This document shows positions 1-9,211 of a DNA stretch of 64,000 bases, piece by piece. Source of the DNA: Sphingomonas pseudosanguinis. GTDB lineage: Bacteria; Pseudomonadota; Alphaproteobacteria; Sphingomonadales; Sphingomonadaceae. Position 1 is the first letter of the stretch. The number at the start of each line of letters is the position of its first letter. The notes beneath the pieces were generated by a model. It made no database searches. It was not told the origin of the DNA and saw only the letters and a list, made by a program, of their open reading frames with translations. The stretch covers positions 51,527-115,526 of the forward strand of contig NZ_JACIDH010000010.1 of assembly GCF_014196255.1 (NCBI RefSeq), read 5' to 3'. A program made the position numbers and the translations under genes.

Positions 1-956
1 TGCCGCTCGCCTCGCTCGAAGAGCTGCGCATGCTCTCCAATTTCCAGGCGGGCGGCCATGCGCTGCTCCAGATCCTGCTGGTCGGCCAGCCCGAGTTTCG
101 CGACCGCCTGCTGGGCTCGGGCGCGGTCGAGCAGCTGCGCCAGCGGGTCATCGCCATCCATCACCTCGATCCGATGGACCCGGAGGAAGTCCCCGATTAC
201 ATCGCCCACCGCCTGGCGGTGGCGGGCTGGACCGGGCGTCCCGACTTCGCGGGCGACGCGTTCGATGCGCTCTACGATGCCTCGGGCGGTGTGCCGCGTC
301 GGCTGAACGTGCTGGCCGGCCGCGTGCTGCTCCAGGCGGCGATCGAGGGTGTCGAGCTGATCGGGCAGGATACGGTGCGCAGCGTCGCCGCCGACATGGC
401 CGCCGATATGGGGGCGGACCGGATCACCTCGTCGCAACCCGAATCGCAGGCCGATCCGATCATCACCCGCGTCGCGCCGATCGCCGCCCCGGCCTCCTAT
501 GACCCGCCGGTCTTTGGTGCCGGCACGCTGGGCGCGCTGAACGGCACGGCGGCGGGTATCGCCGCGACGGCGGGCACGCTTCGCTCCGGCCTGTATGCCA
601 ATGGCCATGCCGCGCCCGAGCCGATCGTCCGCGCGGCCGGCATGGACACCGAACGCGGGGCGCACCGCGTCGTGGCCCCACCGCCCGCGCCCGAACCCGT
701 CTCGCTGCGTCCGATGGCGCCGTCCGCACCCGAACAGGCCGAACCGGCCAAGCCCGCCGAACCGGCCCAGCCGAGCGCGACCGCTGCGTTGGAGGACCGC
801 GTCGCCCGGCTCGAAGCCCGTCTGGAGCAGCAGGAGGCGGCGCTGCGCCGTGTCCTGACCCTGCTGGTCGACTGGACCGACCAGGACGATCGTGGCGAGG
901 CCAAGCAGGAAGGCGCGACCATCCGCCCGGCAGGAGCGTGGGGCCATGCCGCCTGA
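1..956 (+). CDS. XrtA/PEP-CTERM system-associated ATPase (C-terminal part)
   Basis: The gene enters from the left edge: the frame is open from base 3, and about 317 residues are visible. The first residues, LEELRMLSNFQ followed by LLVGQPEFRDRL, are the sensor and Walker-B-distal part of ExeA/GspA-like AAA ATPases, the type found in XrtA exopolysaccharide loci. The Walker A region must lie upstream. After about residue 150 the protein becomes a Pro/Ala-rich low-complexity linker and ends in a short coiled coil (LEDRVARLEARLEQQEAAL). Its stop overlaps the start of the deacetylase gene, so the two are probably translationally coupled. A role in export or assembly of the exopolysaccharide machinery is inferred from the family and neighbours. 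Confidence 0.85.
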   Translation, partial: PLASLEELRMLSNFQAGGHALLQILLVGQPEFRDRLLGSGAVEQLRQRVIAIHHLDPMDPEEVPDYIAHRLAVAGWTGRPDFAGDAFDALYDASGGVPRRLNVLAGRVLLQAAIEGVELIGQDTVRSVAADMAADMGADRITSSQPESQADPIITRVAPIAAPASYDPPVFGAGTLGALNGTAAGIAATAGTLRSGLYANGHAAPEPIVRAAGMDTERGAHRVVAPPPAPEPVSLRPMAPSAPEQAEPAKPAEPAQPSATAALEDRVARLEARLEQQEAALRRVLTLLVDWTDQDDRGEAKQEGATIRPAGAWGHAA

Positions 957-1812
957 GCGGAAGGCGGCCGCGCCGCTGAACGGCATGTCGGTCGATGTCG
1001 AGGAATGGTTCCAGGTCGGCGCGTTCGAGAAGACGATCGACAAGGCGGATTGGGACCGGCTGGACAGCCGGGTCGAGGCCAATACCGATGCGGTGCTGTC
1101 GCTGTTCGCCGAGACGGGCACGCGCGCGACCTTCTTCACGCTCGGTTGGGTCGCGCATCGCCATCCCGGCCTGATCCGGCGCATCGTCGCGGCCGGGCAC
1201 GAGATAGCCAGCCATGGCTGGGACCATCAGCGCGTCTTCACCATGACCGCCGACCAGTTCCGCGCCGACCTCGCCCGCGCCAAGGCGGCGATCGAGGATG
1301 CCGGCGGGCAGGCGGTGACCGGTTATCGCGCGCCCAGCTTCTCGATCGACAAGCGCACGCCCTGGGCGCATCCGGTGCTGGCCGAGGCGGGCTATCGTTA
1401 CTCCTCCAGCGTCGCGCCGTTGCGGCACGACCATTATGGCTGGGCGGAATCGCCGCGTTACGCCTGGCGGCCGCTCGCCGATGCCGATCTGATCGAATTG
1501 CCGGTGACGGTGGCTGAGTGGGGCAAGCGGCGGCTGGCGACCGGCGGCGGCTTTTTCCGCATGCTGCCCGCCAAGCTGACCGATGTCGCGGTCGGGCAGG
1601 TCAATCGCGACCGGCACGGCGCGATCTTCTATTTCCACCCCTGGGAGATCGATCCAGACCAGCCGCGCGTCGCCGATGCGCCGCTGCGCTCCAAGGTCCG
1701 GCATTACAGCCGGCTGGGGGCGATGGCGGGCAAGCTGCGCGGGCTGCTCGGCCGGCATGACTGGGGCCGGGTGGATGCGGTCGCGGCCGAGGAAGCGGCG
1801 CGGCTCGCATGA
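946..1812 (+). CDS. XrtA system polysaccharide deacetylase
   Basis: A 288-residue NodB-type carbohydrate esterase 4 protein of the XrtA/PEP-CTERM subfamily. The N-terminal MSVDVEEWFQV holds the catalytic Asp-x-Glu pair typical of this subfamily, followed by ATFFTLGW and by HEIASHGWDHQ, which supplies the metal-binding histidines. YRAPSFSID and the late FYFHPWEID motif are also diagnostic. ATG 946 was chosen because it overlaps the upstream stop and follows a GGAG-like site; ATG 985 is the next option. It should deacetylate N-acetylated sugars of the exopolysaccharide. The next gene starts inside its last codons (ATGA). Confidence 0.9.
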   Translation: MPPERKAAAPLNGMSVDVEEWFQVGAFEKTIDKADWDRLDSRVEANTDAVLSLFAETGTRATFFTLGWVAHRHPGLIRRIVAAGHEIASHGWDHQRVFTMTADQFRADLARAKAAIEDAGGQAVTGYRAPSFSIDKRTPWAHPVLAEAGYRYSSSVAPLRHDHYGWAESPRYAWRPLADADLIELPVTVAEWGKRRLATGGGFFRMLPAKLTDVAVGQVNRDRHGAIFYFHPWEIDPDQPRVADAPLRSKVRHYSRLGAMAGKLRGLLGRHDWGRVDAVAAEEAARLA

Positions 1813-2846
1813 CCGCACCGGACTTGGCCGTCCGCGTCGCCGATCTGGGGCGCGAGGACGAACGCGCGCGGATCGATGCCTTCGTCCGGTCGGCCGAGGC
1901 GGGCACGCCCTTTCATCTGACCGGCTGGCTGTTGGCGGGCGCGGCGGGATGCGGGCAGAAGGCGCATTATCTTATCGCCGAACGGCTGGACGGGACGATC
2001 GCCGGGGTCCTGCCGCTGAGCGAAATCCGCTCGCCTTTGTTCGGCGCGGCGATGGTTTCGACCGGGTTCGGCGTCGATGGCGGCGTGCTGGGCGAGGGCG
2101 CGGACCTGCTGGCGGAAGTCGCTTGGCAGTCGGCGCGCGCGCGCGGGATTGAGTCGGTCGAGTTGCGTGGCGGTCCGGCCCCAGGCGGCTGGGCGGTCGA
2201 CACCGACAGCTATCTGGGCTTCGTCCGCCCTATCGCAGCCGATGACGAAGCTGAACTGAAGGCGATCCCGCGCAAGCAGCGCGCCGAGGTGCGCAAGGCG
2301 TTGGCCAACGACCTGATCGTCGAAACCGGATCGAGCGACGCGATGCTGGCCGAGCATTACCGCATCTATGCCGAGTCCGTCCGCAACCTGGGCACCCCGG
2401 TCTTTCCGGCCAGGCTGTTTCGCGAGGCGGTGGCGCGGCTCGACGCCGATGTGCTGACCGTGCGGCATCAGGGCCGGGCGGTGGCGAGCGTGCTGAGCCT
2501 GTATCACGCTGGCACCGTCTATCCCTATTGGGGCGGCGGCACCCAGGCGGCACGGGGCCTGCGCGCCAATGACCTGATGTACTTCGCGCTGATGCGCCAT
2601 GCCCGTGCGCGTGGCTGCCACAGTTTCGATTTCGGTCGGTCCAAGGTCGGCACCGGCGCGGCGGCGTTCAAGAAGAATTGGGGGTTCGAGGGGCGCCCGC
2701 TGGCCTATGCCAGCCGGAGTGTCCATGGACCGCGCGCGATCAACCCGCTCAATCCCAAATATGCGCTGATGATCGCGGTGTGGAAACGCCTGCCGGTCTG
2801 GGCGGCGAAGCTGGCCGGGCCACCGATCGCACGGGGCCTGGGGTGA
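1809..2846 (+). CDS. XrtA/PEP-CTERM system-associated FemAB-like protein
   Basis: A 345-residue protein of the FemAB-related GNAT-fold group found in XrtA loci. The central LKAIPRKQRAEVRKAL segment and the C-terminal SFDFGRSKVGTGAAAFKKNW block are typical of this group. FemAB relatives transfer aminoacyl or acyl groups to peptidoglycan or polysaccharide precursors; the substrate here is unknown. The start overlaps the deacetylase stop by four bases and the stop overlaps the next GTG start, so it sits in one tightly coupled operon. Confidence 0.87.
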   Translation: MTAPDLAVRVADLGREDERARIDAFVRSAEAGTPFHLTGWLLAGAAGCGQKAHYLIAERLDGTIAGVLPLSEIRSPLFGAAMVSTGFGVDGGVLGEGADLLAEVAWQSARARGIESVELRGGPAPGGWAVDTDSYLGFVRPIAADDEAELKAIPRKQRAEVRKALANDLIVETGSSDAMLAEHYRIYAESVRNLGTPVFPARLFREAVARLDADVLTVRHQGRAVASVLSLYHAGTVYPYWGGGTQAARGLRANDLMYFALMRHARARGCHSFDFGRSKVGTGAAAFKKNWGFEGRPLAYASRSVHGPRAINPLNPKYALMIAVWKRLPVWAAKLAGPPIARGLG

Positions 2847-3997
2847 GGGACCTACTGTTCCTGGCCCACCGTGTGCCGTTCCCGCCCGATCGTGGCGACA
2901 AGATTCGCAGCTATCACATCCTCCGCCATCTCCGCCGCGACTGGCGCGTGCACCTGTGCACCTTTGGCGAGAGCGAGGCGGACCTTGATCCGCCCGCCGC
3001 CTTTACCGATCTGCTGGCCGGTTGCCATATCATCCGCCGGTCCAAATCGACCCCGGTCGCCGCGCTTCAGGCACTGGCGACGGGCGCCCCCGTATCGCTT
3101 ACCGCCTTCGCCCATCCCGCCATGACGAAAGCCGTGCGGACCGTGCGACGGCAGGGGGTGGCGGCGGCCTACATCTTTTCCGGTCAGATGGCGCAATATG
3201 CCGGCGAGGAACCGACGATCATGGACATGGTCGATGTCGACTCCGCCAAGTTCGCCGCGCTCGCCGAGCGTGCCGCTGGCCTCAAGCGAATCATGCTGGC
3301 CCGCGAAGCGCGGCTGCTCGGCGGTTTCGAGCGTCGCGTGGCGGCCGGCATGGCGGCGACCCTGTTCGTCAGCGAGGCGGAGGCCGCCCTGTTCCGCGCT
3401 GGTGGCGGCGAAGGTCGGATCGTCGCGGTCGAGAACGGTATCGATGCCGCCGTCCATGACCCGGCCCTCGTCACCCCCGTCGCCGAGGCGGGGCCGCTGA
3501 TCGTCTTCACCGGGCAGATGGATTATCAGCCCAATATCGACGCGGTGACGCATTTCGCCAAAGCCATATTGCCGCTGGTCCGCCAAGCGCATGCCGCCGT
3601 GCGCTTCGCGATCGTCGGCCGCGCGCCGACGCCGGCGGTGCGCCGGCTGGCGGGGGAGGCGGTGATCGTCACCGGCGAAGTGCCCGACACCCGTATCTGG
3701 CTGGCCGCCGCGGCCGTCTGTGTCGCCCCGCTGATGCTGGCGCGCGGCATCCAGAACAAGGTGTTGGAGGCGATGGCCATGGCGCGGCCGATCGTCGCCT
3801 CGCGTGCGGCGGCCGAGGGGATCGATCATGGCGGCACCATCGCGGTCGCCGACGGCGACCGGGACTTCGCCGACAAGGTCATCGCCGCGCTATCCGGCCC
3901 CGCCGCCAATCCGGCGGCGCGTGCGCAAGTGCTTGACCGCTATGACTGGAACGCGAGACTGGCACCGCTCGACCAGCTGTTGAAGGATATTGTGTGA
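2843..3997 (+). CDS. XrtA/PEP-CTERM system glycosyltransferase
   Basis: A 384-residue GT-B-fold sugar transferase of the group linked to XrtA clusters. It begins VRDLLFLAHRVPFPPDRGDK, the usual N-terminus, and has ENGID and FTGQMDYQPNIDAV in the nucleotide-sugar-binding half, with GIQNKVLEAMAMARPIVAS near the C-terminus as in family 4 glycosyltransferases. The GTG at 2843 is chosen because it lies within the upstream stop and puts the conserved N-terminus at residue 1. The gene overlaps the exosortase gene by four bases. It probably adds a sugar during exopolysaccharide repeat-unit assembly. Confidence 0.88.
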   Translation: MRDLLFLAHRVPFPPDRGDKIRSYHILRHLRRDWRVHLCTFGESEADLDPPAAFTDLLAGCHIIRRSKSTPVAALQALATGAPVSLTAFAHPAMTKAVRTVRRQGVAAAYIFSGQMAQYAGEEPTIMDMVDVDSAKFAALAERAAGLKRIMLAREARLLGGFERRVAAGMAATLFVSEAEAALFRAGGGEGRIVAVENGIDAAVHDPALVTPVAEAGPLIVFTGQMDYQPNIDAVTHFAKAILPLVRQAHAAVRFAIVGRAPTPAVRRLAGEAVIVTGEVPDTRIWLAAAAVCVAPLMLARGIQNKVLEAMAMARPIVASRAAAEGIDHGGTIAVADGDRDFADKVIAALSGPAANPAARAQVLDRYDWNARLAPLDQLLKDIV

Positions 3998-5499
3998 CTG
4001 TGGGGGATCGGATGCGGCCGGGACGCTGGCCCTATCATCTGGCGCTGCTTGGCACGGCGGCGGCGCTGATCCTCGCCCTGTTCTGGCGCGACGTCACCCA
4101 TCTGGTCGAGATTTGGTGGACCAGCACGACCTATGGCCATTGCCTGTTCATCGGCCCGGTCGTCGGCTGGCTGGTGTGGCAGCGGCGGCCCGAACTGTCG
4201 AAGCTGACGCCCGCCGCCTGGTGGCCCGGACTGATCCTGGTCGCGGCCGGCGGGTTCCTCTGGCTGTTGGGCGAGTCCGCGACCGTGGCGCTCGTCCGGC
4301 AGATGGGGCTGGTCGCGACGCTGGAAGGACTGGTCGTCACGCTGCTGGGGCCGATGGTCGCGCGCGGGCTGCTCTTCCCGCTGGTCTATGCCTGGTTCCT
4401 GGTGCCGTTCGGGGCGGAACTGGAAAAGCCGTTGCAGCAGATCACCGTCGCCATCGTCATGCCGCTGCTCGACTGGAGCGGCATCCCGGCGTCGGCGGAC
4501 GGCGTCCTGATTCATGCCGGCCGCTATTGGTTCGAGGTGGCGGAGGCCTGTTCGGGGTCGAAGTTCGTGCTCGCGATGATCGCCTTTGCCGCGCTCGTCG
4601 CCAATCTCTGCTTCCGGTCGCCCTGGCGGCGCGCGATCTTCATGATCGTGTCGGTGATCGTGCCGATCCTGGCCAATGGCGTGCGCGCCTGGGGCACGAT
4701 CTTCGCCGCCGACCTGACCTCGATCGAGGTGGCGGGGGGCGTCGACCATATCATCTTCGGCTGGGTGTTCTTCGCGCTGGTGATGGCGGCGGTGCTGGCG
4801 ATCGGCTGGCAGTTCTTCGATCGTTCGCCCGATGATCCCGCCTTCGACCCCGCCAAATTGTCGGCCACGCCCGGGCATCGCATCGACCCGCTGTTGGCGG
4901 CTGTACTGGCGCTGGCGATCACCGCCGTCTTCCCGAGCTGGAGCGGCTATGCCGGCAGCCGCGCGGCGTTGCTGCCCGCGCAGATGGCGCTGCCCGACGT
5001 GCCCGGCTGGACCCCGGCGCAGCAGCGCAGCAACTGGGCGCCGCATTATCCGGGTGCCGATGCGACCATGCTGCGCACCTATACGGACGGGCAGGGGCAT
5101 CAGGTCGATCTGGCGGTCGCCGTTTTCTCCCGCCAGCGCGAGGGCGGCAAGCTCGGCGCGTTCGGCACGGGCGTGTTGCAGGAGGATGATCGCTGGATAC
5201 GCGTCGCCGATCTCGGGCCGATCGCCGGGGGCGGCGCGATGCGGATGATCACGACCGGGCCGCTCGGCCAGTCGATGCAGCGCGATGTTGCGACCTGGTA
5301 TCGGATCGGCGATAGCCTGACGCCCAATATGCGACAGGTAAAGATTGAGACGATGAAGGCCCGGCTGCTGGGCCAGCGCCAGATGGCGGTCGCGGTGCAT
5401 GTGTCGAGCGAGGGCGACGACCCCCAGGCGATCGAGACCTTCGTCCGCGCGCTGGGGCCGATCGACCGCTTCGCCGACCGCCTGACCGGGCAGCGCTGA
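3994..5499 (+). CDS. xrtA: Exosortase A fused to an EpsI domain
   Basis: A 501-residue membrane transpeptidase of the exosortase family. The first ~270 residues form about eight hydrophobic segments carrying the catalytic triad: Cys186 in EACSGSKFV, Arg231 in NGVRAWG and His252 in GVDHIIFGW. From about residue 300 the protein is a periplasmic EpsI-type domain (WTPAQQRSNWAPHYPGAD). XrtA recognises PEP-CTERM tails of exported proteins, cleaves them and is thought to attach them to the envelope or exopolysaccharide. Start is GTG 3994, overlapping the glycosyltransferase stop. The enzyme and EpsI domain are fused here, whereas many bacteria encode them separately. Confidence 0.93.
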   Translation: MTVGDRMRPGRWPYHLALLGTAAALILALFWRDVTHLVEIWWTSTTYGHCLFIGPVVGWLVWQRRPELSKLTPAAWWPGLILVAAGGFLWLLGESATVALVRQMGLVATLEGLVVTLLGPMVARGLLFPLVYAWFLVPFGAELEKPLQQITVAIVMPLLDWSGIPASADGVLIHAGRYWFEVAEACSGSKFVLAMIAFAALVANLCFRSPWRRAIFMIVSVIVPILANGVRAWGTIFAADLTSIEVAGGVDHIIFGWVFFALVMAAVLAIGWQFFDRSPDDPAFDPAKLSATPGHRIDPLLAAVLALAITAVFPSWSGYAGSRAALLPAQMALPDVPGWTPAQQRSNWAPHYPGADATMLRTYTDGQGHQVDLAVAVFSRQREGGKLGAFGTGVLQEDDRWIRVADLGPIAGGGAMRMITTGPLGQSMQRDVATWYRIGDSLTPNMRQVKIETMKARLLGQRQMAVAVHVSSEGDDPQAIETFVRALGPIDRFADRLTGQR

Positions 5500-5505
5500 C
5501 GCCGT

Positions 5506-7389
5506 ATGTGCGGCATCGCCGGCCTGTTCCACCCCGCCACGCCCAAGCCGGTCGATCCCGCTCGGCTGCGCGCGATGATCGGCGTGCAGGCGCATCGCGG
5601 ACCCGATGGGCAGGGGGTGTGGACCGCGCCGGGTGTCGGCTTCGCCCATGCCCGGCTGTCGATCATCGATGTCGCCGGATCGCCCCAGCCGATGGTCGAT
5701 GGCGAGGTCGCGGTCTGTTTCAACGGCGAGATCTATAACTACCGCGCCCTGCGCGACGAATTGCGCGAGCGCGGCGCGGTCTTCCACACCGATGGCGATA
5801 CCGAGGTGTTGCTGCACGGCTGGCGTCATTGGGGGCCGGCGATGCTCGACCGGCTGGTCGGCATGTTCGCCTTCGCCGTGCATGACGCCAAGGCGGGCAC
5901 GCTGTTCCTGGCGCGCGACCGGCTGGGGGTGAAGCCGCTTCACTGGGCCGAGCTGCCCGATGGCGCGATCGCCTTCGCGTCCGAGATGAAGGGCATCCTC
6001 GCCCATCCGCTGTTCCGGCGGCGGCCGGACATCCGCGCGGTCGAGGATTATCTGGCGCTGGGCTATGTCCCCGACGATGCCAGCATCGTGGCGGGCGTGC
6101 ACAAGCTGCCCGCCGGGCATTTCCTGCTGATCGAGCGGGGTCGGTCGATCCCCCGGCCCCGGCAATGGTGGGACGTGGATTTCTCGGAGCGCGAGAGTGG
6201 TTCGGCGGCGACGCTGGGCGAGGGGCTGCTCGCCCATATGCGCGCGGGGGTCACCAGCCGCATGGTCGCCGACGTGCCGCTGGGCGCGTTCCTGTCGGGC
6301 GGGGTCGACAGTTCGGGCGTCGTCGCGCTGATGGCGGAGGCGTCCCCGCGCGCCGTGCGGACCTGCACCATCGGCTTCGAAGAGGCGGGGCATGACGAGC
6401 GCGGCTATGCCCGCACCATCGCGCAGCGTTTCGCCACCGATCATGTCGAGCGGGTCGTGCGCGCCGACGACTTCGCGCTGATCGACACGCTGGTCGGCCA
6501 ATTCGACGAGCCCTTCGCCGATGCCTCCGCGCTCGCAAGCTATCGGCTGTGCCAGCTGGCACGCGAGCATGTCACCGTGGCGCTGTCGGGCGACGGCGCG
6601 GACGAGGCTTTGGCGGGCTATCGCCGCCATGTCTTCCATGCGGGTGAGGAGCGGGTGCGGGGGCTGTTGCCGGCCGAGCTGCGCGGTCGTCTGTTCGGTA
6701 CGCTGGGGCGCTATTACCCCAAGGCCGACTGGGCGCCGCGTCCCTTGCGCGCGAAGACCACGTTGCAGGCGCTGGGGATGGACGGGGCGGAGGCCTATGC
6801 CCGCGCGGTCGGTGTCACCAGCCCGGAATGGCGGGCGCGGCTATTCTCGGCGGAGGCGCGTGCGGCGTTGGGCGGGCACCGGGCGGAGGATCGCTATGTT
6901 GCCGCCATGCGGGACGCGCCCGCCCGTGACGCCATCGACCGTGCGCAATATGCCGATCTGAAGATCTGGCTGCCCGGCGATATCCTGACCAAGACCGACC
7001 GCACCTCGATGGCGGTGGGGCTGGAGGCGCGCGAGCCGCTGCTCGACCATCGGCTGGTCGAATATGCCGCACGTCTGCCCGCCGCGATGCGGGTACGGGG
7101 CGGGCAGGGCAAATGGCTGATGAAGAAGGCGCTTGAGCCCTATCTGCCGCGCGACATCCTGTACCGGCCGAAAATGGGGTTCGTCACGCCGATCAGCGCG
7201 TGGTTCCGGGGGGCTTTGGCGGATGAGGCCGCGAGCCTGTCGCAATCAGGGCTGCTACGCGAGACGGGGTGGTTCGAGCTGGCCGAACTGGGCCGTATCG
7301 CCGCGGACCACCGCGCCGGGCGGGCGGATCACGGCCGGACGCTGTGGCAGATGCTGATGCTGGAGCGGAGCCTGAAGCGGCTGTTTTGA
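5506..7389 (+). CDS. XrtA/PEP-CTERM system amidotransferase (asparagine synthase-like)
   Basis: A 627-residue class II glutamine amidotransferase. MCGIAGLF puts the catalytic Cys at position 2; HRGPDGQG and VCFNGEIYNY complete the glutaminase domain (residues 1-200). The C-terminal ATP-pyrophosphatase domain has the PP-loop LSGGVDSSGVVAL and the later LSGDGADEALAGY motif. In XrtA clusters this paralogue of asparagine synthetase is thought to amidate a sugar or protein substrate rather than make free asparagine. It lies 6 bp after the exosortase gene and is the last gene of the cluster in this window; the 149-bp repeat array follows. Confidence 0.9.
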   Translation: MCGIAGLFHPATPKPVDPARLRAMIGVQAHRGPDGQGVWTAPGVGFAHARLSIIDVAGSPQPMVDGEVAVCFNGEIYNYRALRDELRERGAVFHTDGDTEVLLHGWRHWGPAMLDRLVGMFAFAVHDAKAGTLFLARDRLGVKPLHWAELPDGAIAFASEMKGILAHPLFRRRPDIRAVEDYLALGYVPDDASIVAGVHKLPAGHFLLIERGRSIPRPRQWWDVDFSERESGSAATLGEGLLAHMRAGVTSRMVADVPLGAFLSGGVDSSGVVALMAEASPRAVRTCTIGFEEAGHDERGYARTIAQRFATDHVERVVRADDFALIDTLVGQFDEPFADASALASYRLCQLAREHVTVALSGDGADEALAGYRRHVFHAGEERVRGLLPAELRGRLFGTLGRYYPKADWAPRPLRAKTTLQALGMDGAEAYARAVGVTSPEWRARLFSAEARAALGGHRAEDRYVAAMRDAPARDAIDRAQYADLKIWLPGDILTKTDRTSMAVGLEAREPLLDHRLVEYAARLPAAMRVRGGQGKWLMKKALEPYLPRDILYRPKMGFVTPISAWFRGALADEAASLSQSGLLRETGWFELAELGRIAADHRAGRADHGRTLWQMLMLERSLKRLF

Positions 7390-7422
7390 GGTTGTGGCTG
7401 GCCGCCCTGCCGCTCATCCTCC

Positions 7423-7957
7423 GTTCGTGCTGAGCGTAGTCGAAGCGTAGACCCTGCGGTGGCCGTTTGGCATGGCCTTCGACTTCGCTCAGGCTGAACG
7501 GGGCGGGGGAGGGGGGCGTTGGCGGAGGCTGGGGTTCCCAAGACACGAGCGACACTCATTCCCCAACCGCCGTTCAGCCTGAGCGAAGTCGAAGCGTACG
7601 CTACGCGGTGGCCGTCTGGCGTGGCCTTCGACTGCGCTCAGGCTGAACGGGGCGAGGGAGTGTGGTGCTGGCAGAGGCGGATGCTCTCAACGCGCGAGCA
7701 ACGCTCAATCCCCAACCCCCGTTCGCGCTGAGCGAAGTCGAAGCGCACGCTACGCGGTGACCGTTTGGCGTTGCCTTCGACTGCGCTCAGGCTGAACGGG
7801 GCGGGGGAGTGTTGTGCTGGTAGAGACGGATGTTCTCAACGCGCGAGCAACGCTTACTCCCCAACCTCCGTCCACGCTAAGCGAGTCGAAGCGCACGCCG
7901 GGCCGGGCCGTCTGGCGTACATGGAGCGAGGCGAAGCCGCCGCCAATCTCCGGCGAT
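7423..7957. repeat. Tandem array, 149-bp period, of palindromic units
   Basis: The same unit recurs at exact 149-bp spacing: the tail-inward half-palindromes start at 7423, 7572, 7721 and 7870. Each full unit holds a gttcagcctgagcgaagtcg-type half, a spacer, and the opposite half (cgactgcgctcaggctgaac), then a conserved linker with cgcgcgagcaacgct. There are three full copies and one partial copy ending at the esterase stop. This explains the 567 bp between the amidotransferase and esterase genes; no coding signal is seen there. Confidence 0.85.
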
Positions 7958-8949
7958 TACCCCTTCAACGTCTGCGCGATCCAGCGGTCGAACAGGTCCG
8001 GCCACAGACGCGCCGACGATCCTTCGGGCGCGCTCATCGCGCCGAAGCCGTGGCCGCCGCGCTCGAAGAAATGCGCCTCGACGGGTACCTTGGCCGCACG
8101 CGCCTGGGTCAGGACGTCGATCGACTGGTCGAGCGGGACCAGCCCGTCATCGACGGCGTGGACCAGGAATAGCGGCGGCGTGCTCGCGCCGATCCGGCGT
8201 GGCGTGTCGTAGCGTGCCTTCGTTGCCGCGTCCGGATTGGGGCCGAGCAGATTGTCGCGCGATCCCGAATGGGTGCTCGGCGTCGACAGGCTGGCGACGG
8301 GATAGACCAGCCCTGAGAAGCGTGGCTTGGCCGATTGTCGGTCGGCGGCGTCGACGGGCGTATAGACCGCGTCGTCATATCCCACGGTCAGAGACGCGGC
8401 GAGATGCCCGCCCGCCGAGAAGCCGACAATGCCCAGATTGGCGGGATCGATACCATAGCGGCCGGCATTGGCGCGGATCAGCCGCATTGCGCGCTGCGCA
8501 TCCTGGAGCGGGACGTCGGCCTGCCGGTCCCAGCCTTCGGAGGGCAGGCGATAAGAGAGCGCGAAGACGGTGATCCCGTGCGGGTTGAGCATCTTGGCAA
8601 CGTCGATCCCCTCATTCTGAATCGACACGAACCCATAGCCGCCGCCGGGAATGGTCAGCACCGCACGGCCATCGGGGCGTTCGGGGCGGAAGACCGCGAC
8701 GATCGGATTGGCGGTGCCACGCAGCCACAATTCCTGGCGTCCTGCGGGGCCGTTCATCGACGGGTTCGGCGTGGGCAGCTTGGCGCGCGCACCCGGCGGA
8801 CGGCCGGGCCAGAGCGGGAAATGCTCGGCGGGTGGCCAGGGCGTCATGGCGGCGGGCGTTGCCGTCGCCTGGCCGGCGGCCTTGGCCGTCGCATGGGCGG
8901 TGAGCGGCGCGGTGGCCATCGCCCCCAGCAACGTGCGTCGATCGATCAT
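7957..8949 (-). CDS. Exported alpha/beta hydrolase (acetylxylan esterase-like)
   Basis: A 330-residue alpha/beta-hydrolase. The N-terminus, MIDRRTLLGAMATAPLTA, looks like a Tat-type signal peptide with one twin arginine and a short hydrophobic stretch ending at AHA. The nucleophile elbow is GFSAGGH (Ser), with Asp in HAVDDGLVPLD and His in ERGGHGFG near the C-terminus. The oxyanion region is TIPGGGYGFVS. The family includes acetylxylan and other carbohydrate esterases; the substrate cannot be fixed from sequence. A GGAGAGGG ribosome site precedes ATG 8949. Its stop lies at the end of the tandem repeat array. Confidence 0.85.
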   Translation of the reverse strand: MIDRRTLLGAMATAPLTAHATAKAAGQATATPAAMTPWPPAEHFPLWPGRPPGARAKLPTPNPSMNGPAGRQELWLRGTANPIVAVFRPERPDGRAVLTIPGGGYGFVSIQNEGIDVAKMLNPHGITVFALSYRLPSEGWDRQADVPLQDAQRAMRLIRANAGRYGIDPANLGIVGFSAGGHLAASLTVGYDDAVYTPVDAADRQSAKPRFSGLVYPVASLSTPSTHSGSRDNLLGPNPDAATKARYDTPRRIGASTPPLFLVHAVDDGLVPLDQSIDVLTQARAAKVPVEAHFFERGGHGFGAMSAPEGSSARLWPDLFDRWIAQTLKG

Positions 8950-9021
8950 GGCATCCCTCTCCTCAGCGCATGGGAGCGCTCATCCCCCACGAAACTGCCG
9001 GGGCGGGAGAGGGGGAGCAAG

Positions 9022-9060
9022 CAAAAAGAAAAGGGGCGGAAACCTTGCGGTTCCGCCCCC
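9022..9060 (-). terminator. Rho-independent terminator of the polyamine genes
   Basis: Read on the minus strand, a GC-rich hairpin (GGGGCGGAA paired with TTCCGCCCC around a short loop) is followed by CTTTTCTTTTT. It lies just after the 48-residue ORF that follows the deoxyhypusine synthase-like gene. Confidence 0.75.
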
Positions 9061-9064
9061 GATC

Positions 9065-9211
9065 TCAATGGCCGTATTTCTTGATCCCACGTCGACGCAG
9101 CTTCTCACGCTTGCGGCGACGGCTATACGGGATTGCGAAGGCCAGCCCGGCAACCAGGACGAAGCCGATGATCACATAGGCCAGCTGTTCGCGTTCAAGA
9201 AATTCCAGCAT
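9065..9211 (-). CDS. Small single-pass membrane protein with basic tail
   Basis: A 48-residue ORF, too short for routine calling. It has a short acidic N-terminus (MLEFLEREQL), one hydrophobic helix (about residues 11-29), and a strongly basic C-terminus with SRRRKREKLRRRG. The ATG shares one base with the stop of the upstream deoxyhypusine synthase-like gene (TAATG), so coupled translation is likely. An intrinsic terminator follows the stop by 5 bp, which supports its being the last gene of the unit. Function is unknown; the positive-inside rule places the basic tail in the cytoplasm. Confidence 0.6.
   Translation of the reverse strand: MLEFLEREQLAYVIIGFVLVAGLAFAIPYSRRRKREKLRRRGIKKYGH

Noticed and set aside
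3940..6639. A long open frame (about 900 codons) antisense to the glycosyltransferase, exosortase and amidotransferase genes
   Set aside because: Its translation is Arg/Gln/Pro/His-rich without any domain and mirrors the codon pattern of well-supported genes on the other strand; it is a high-GC shadow.
7423..7957. Possible CRISPR array
   Set aside because: The units are 149 bp with palindromic halves and conserved linkers, there are no unique spacers of 30-40 bp, and no cas genes are near.
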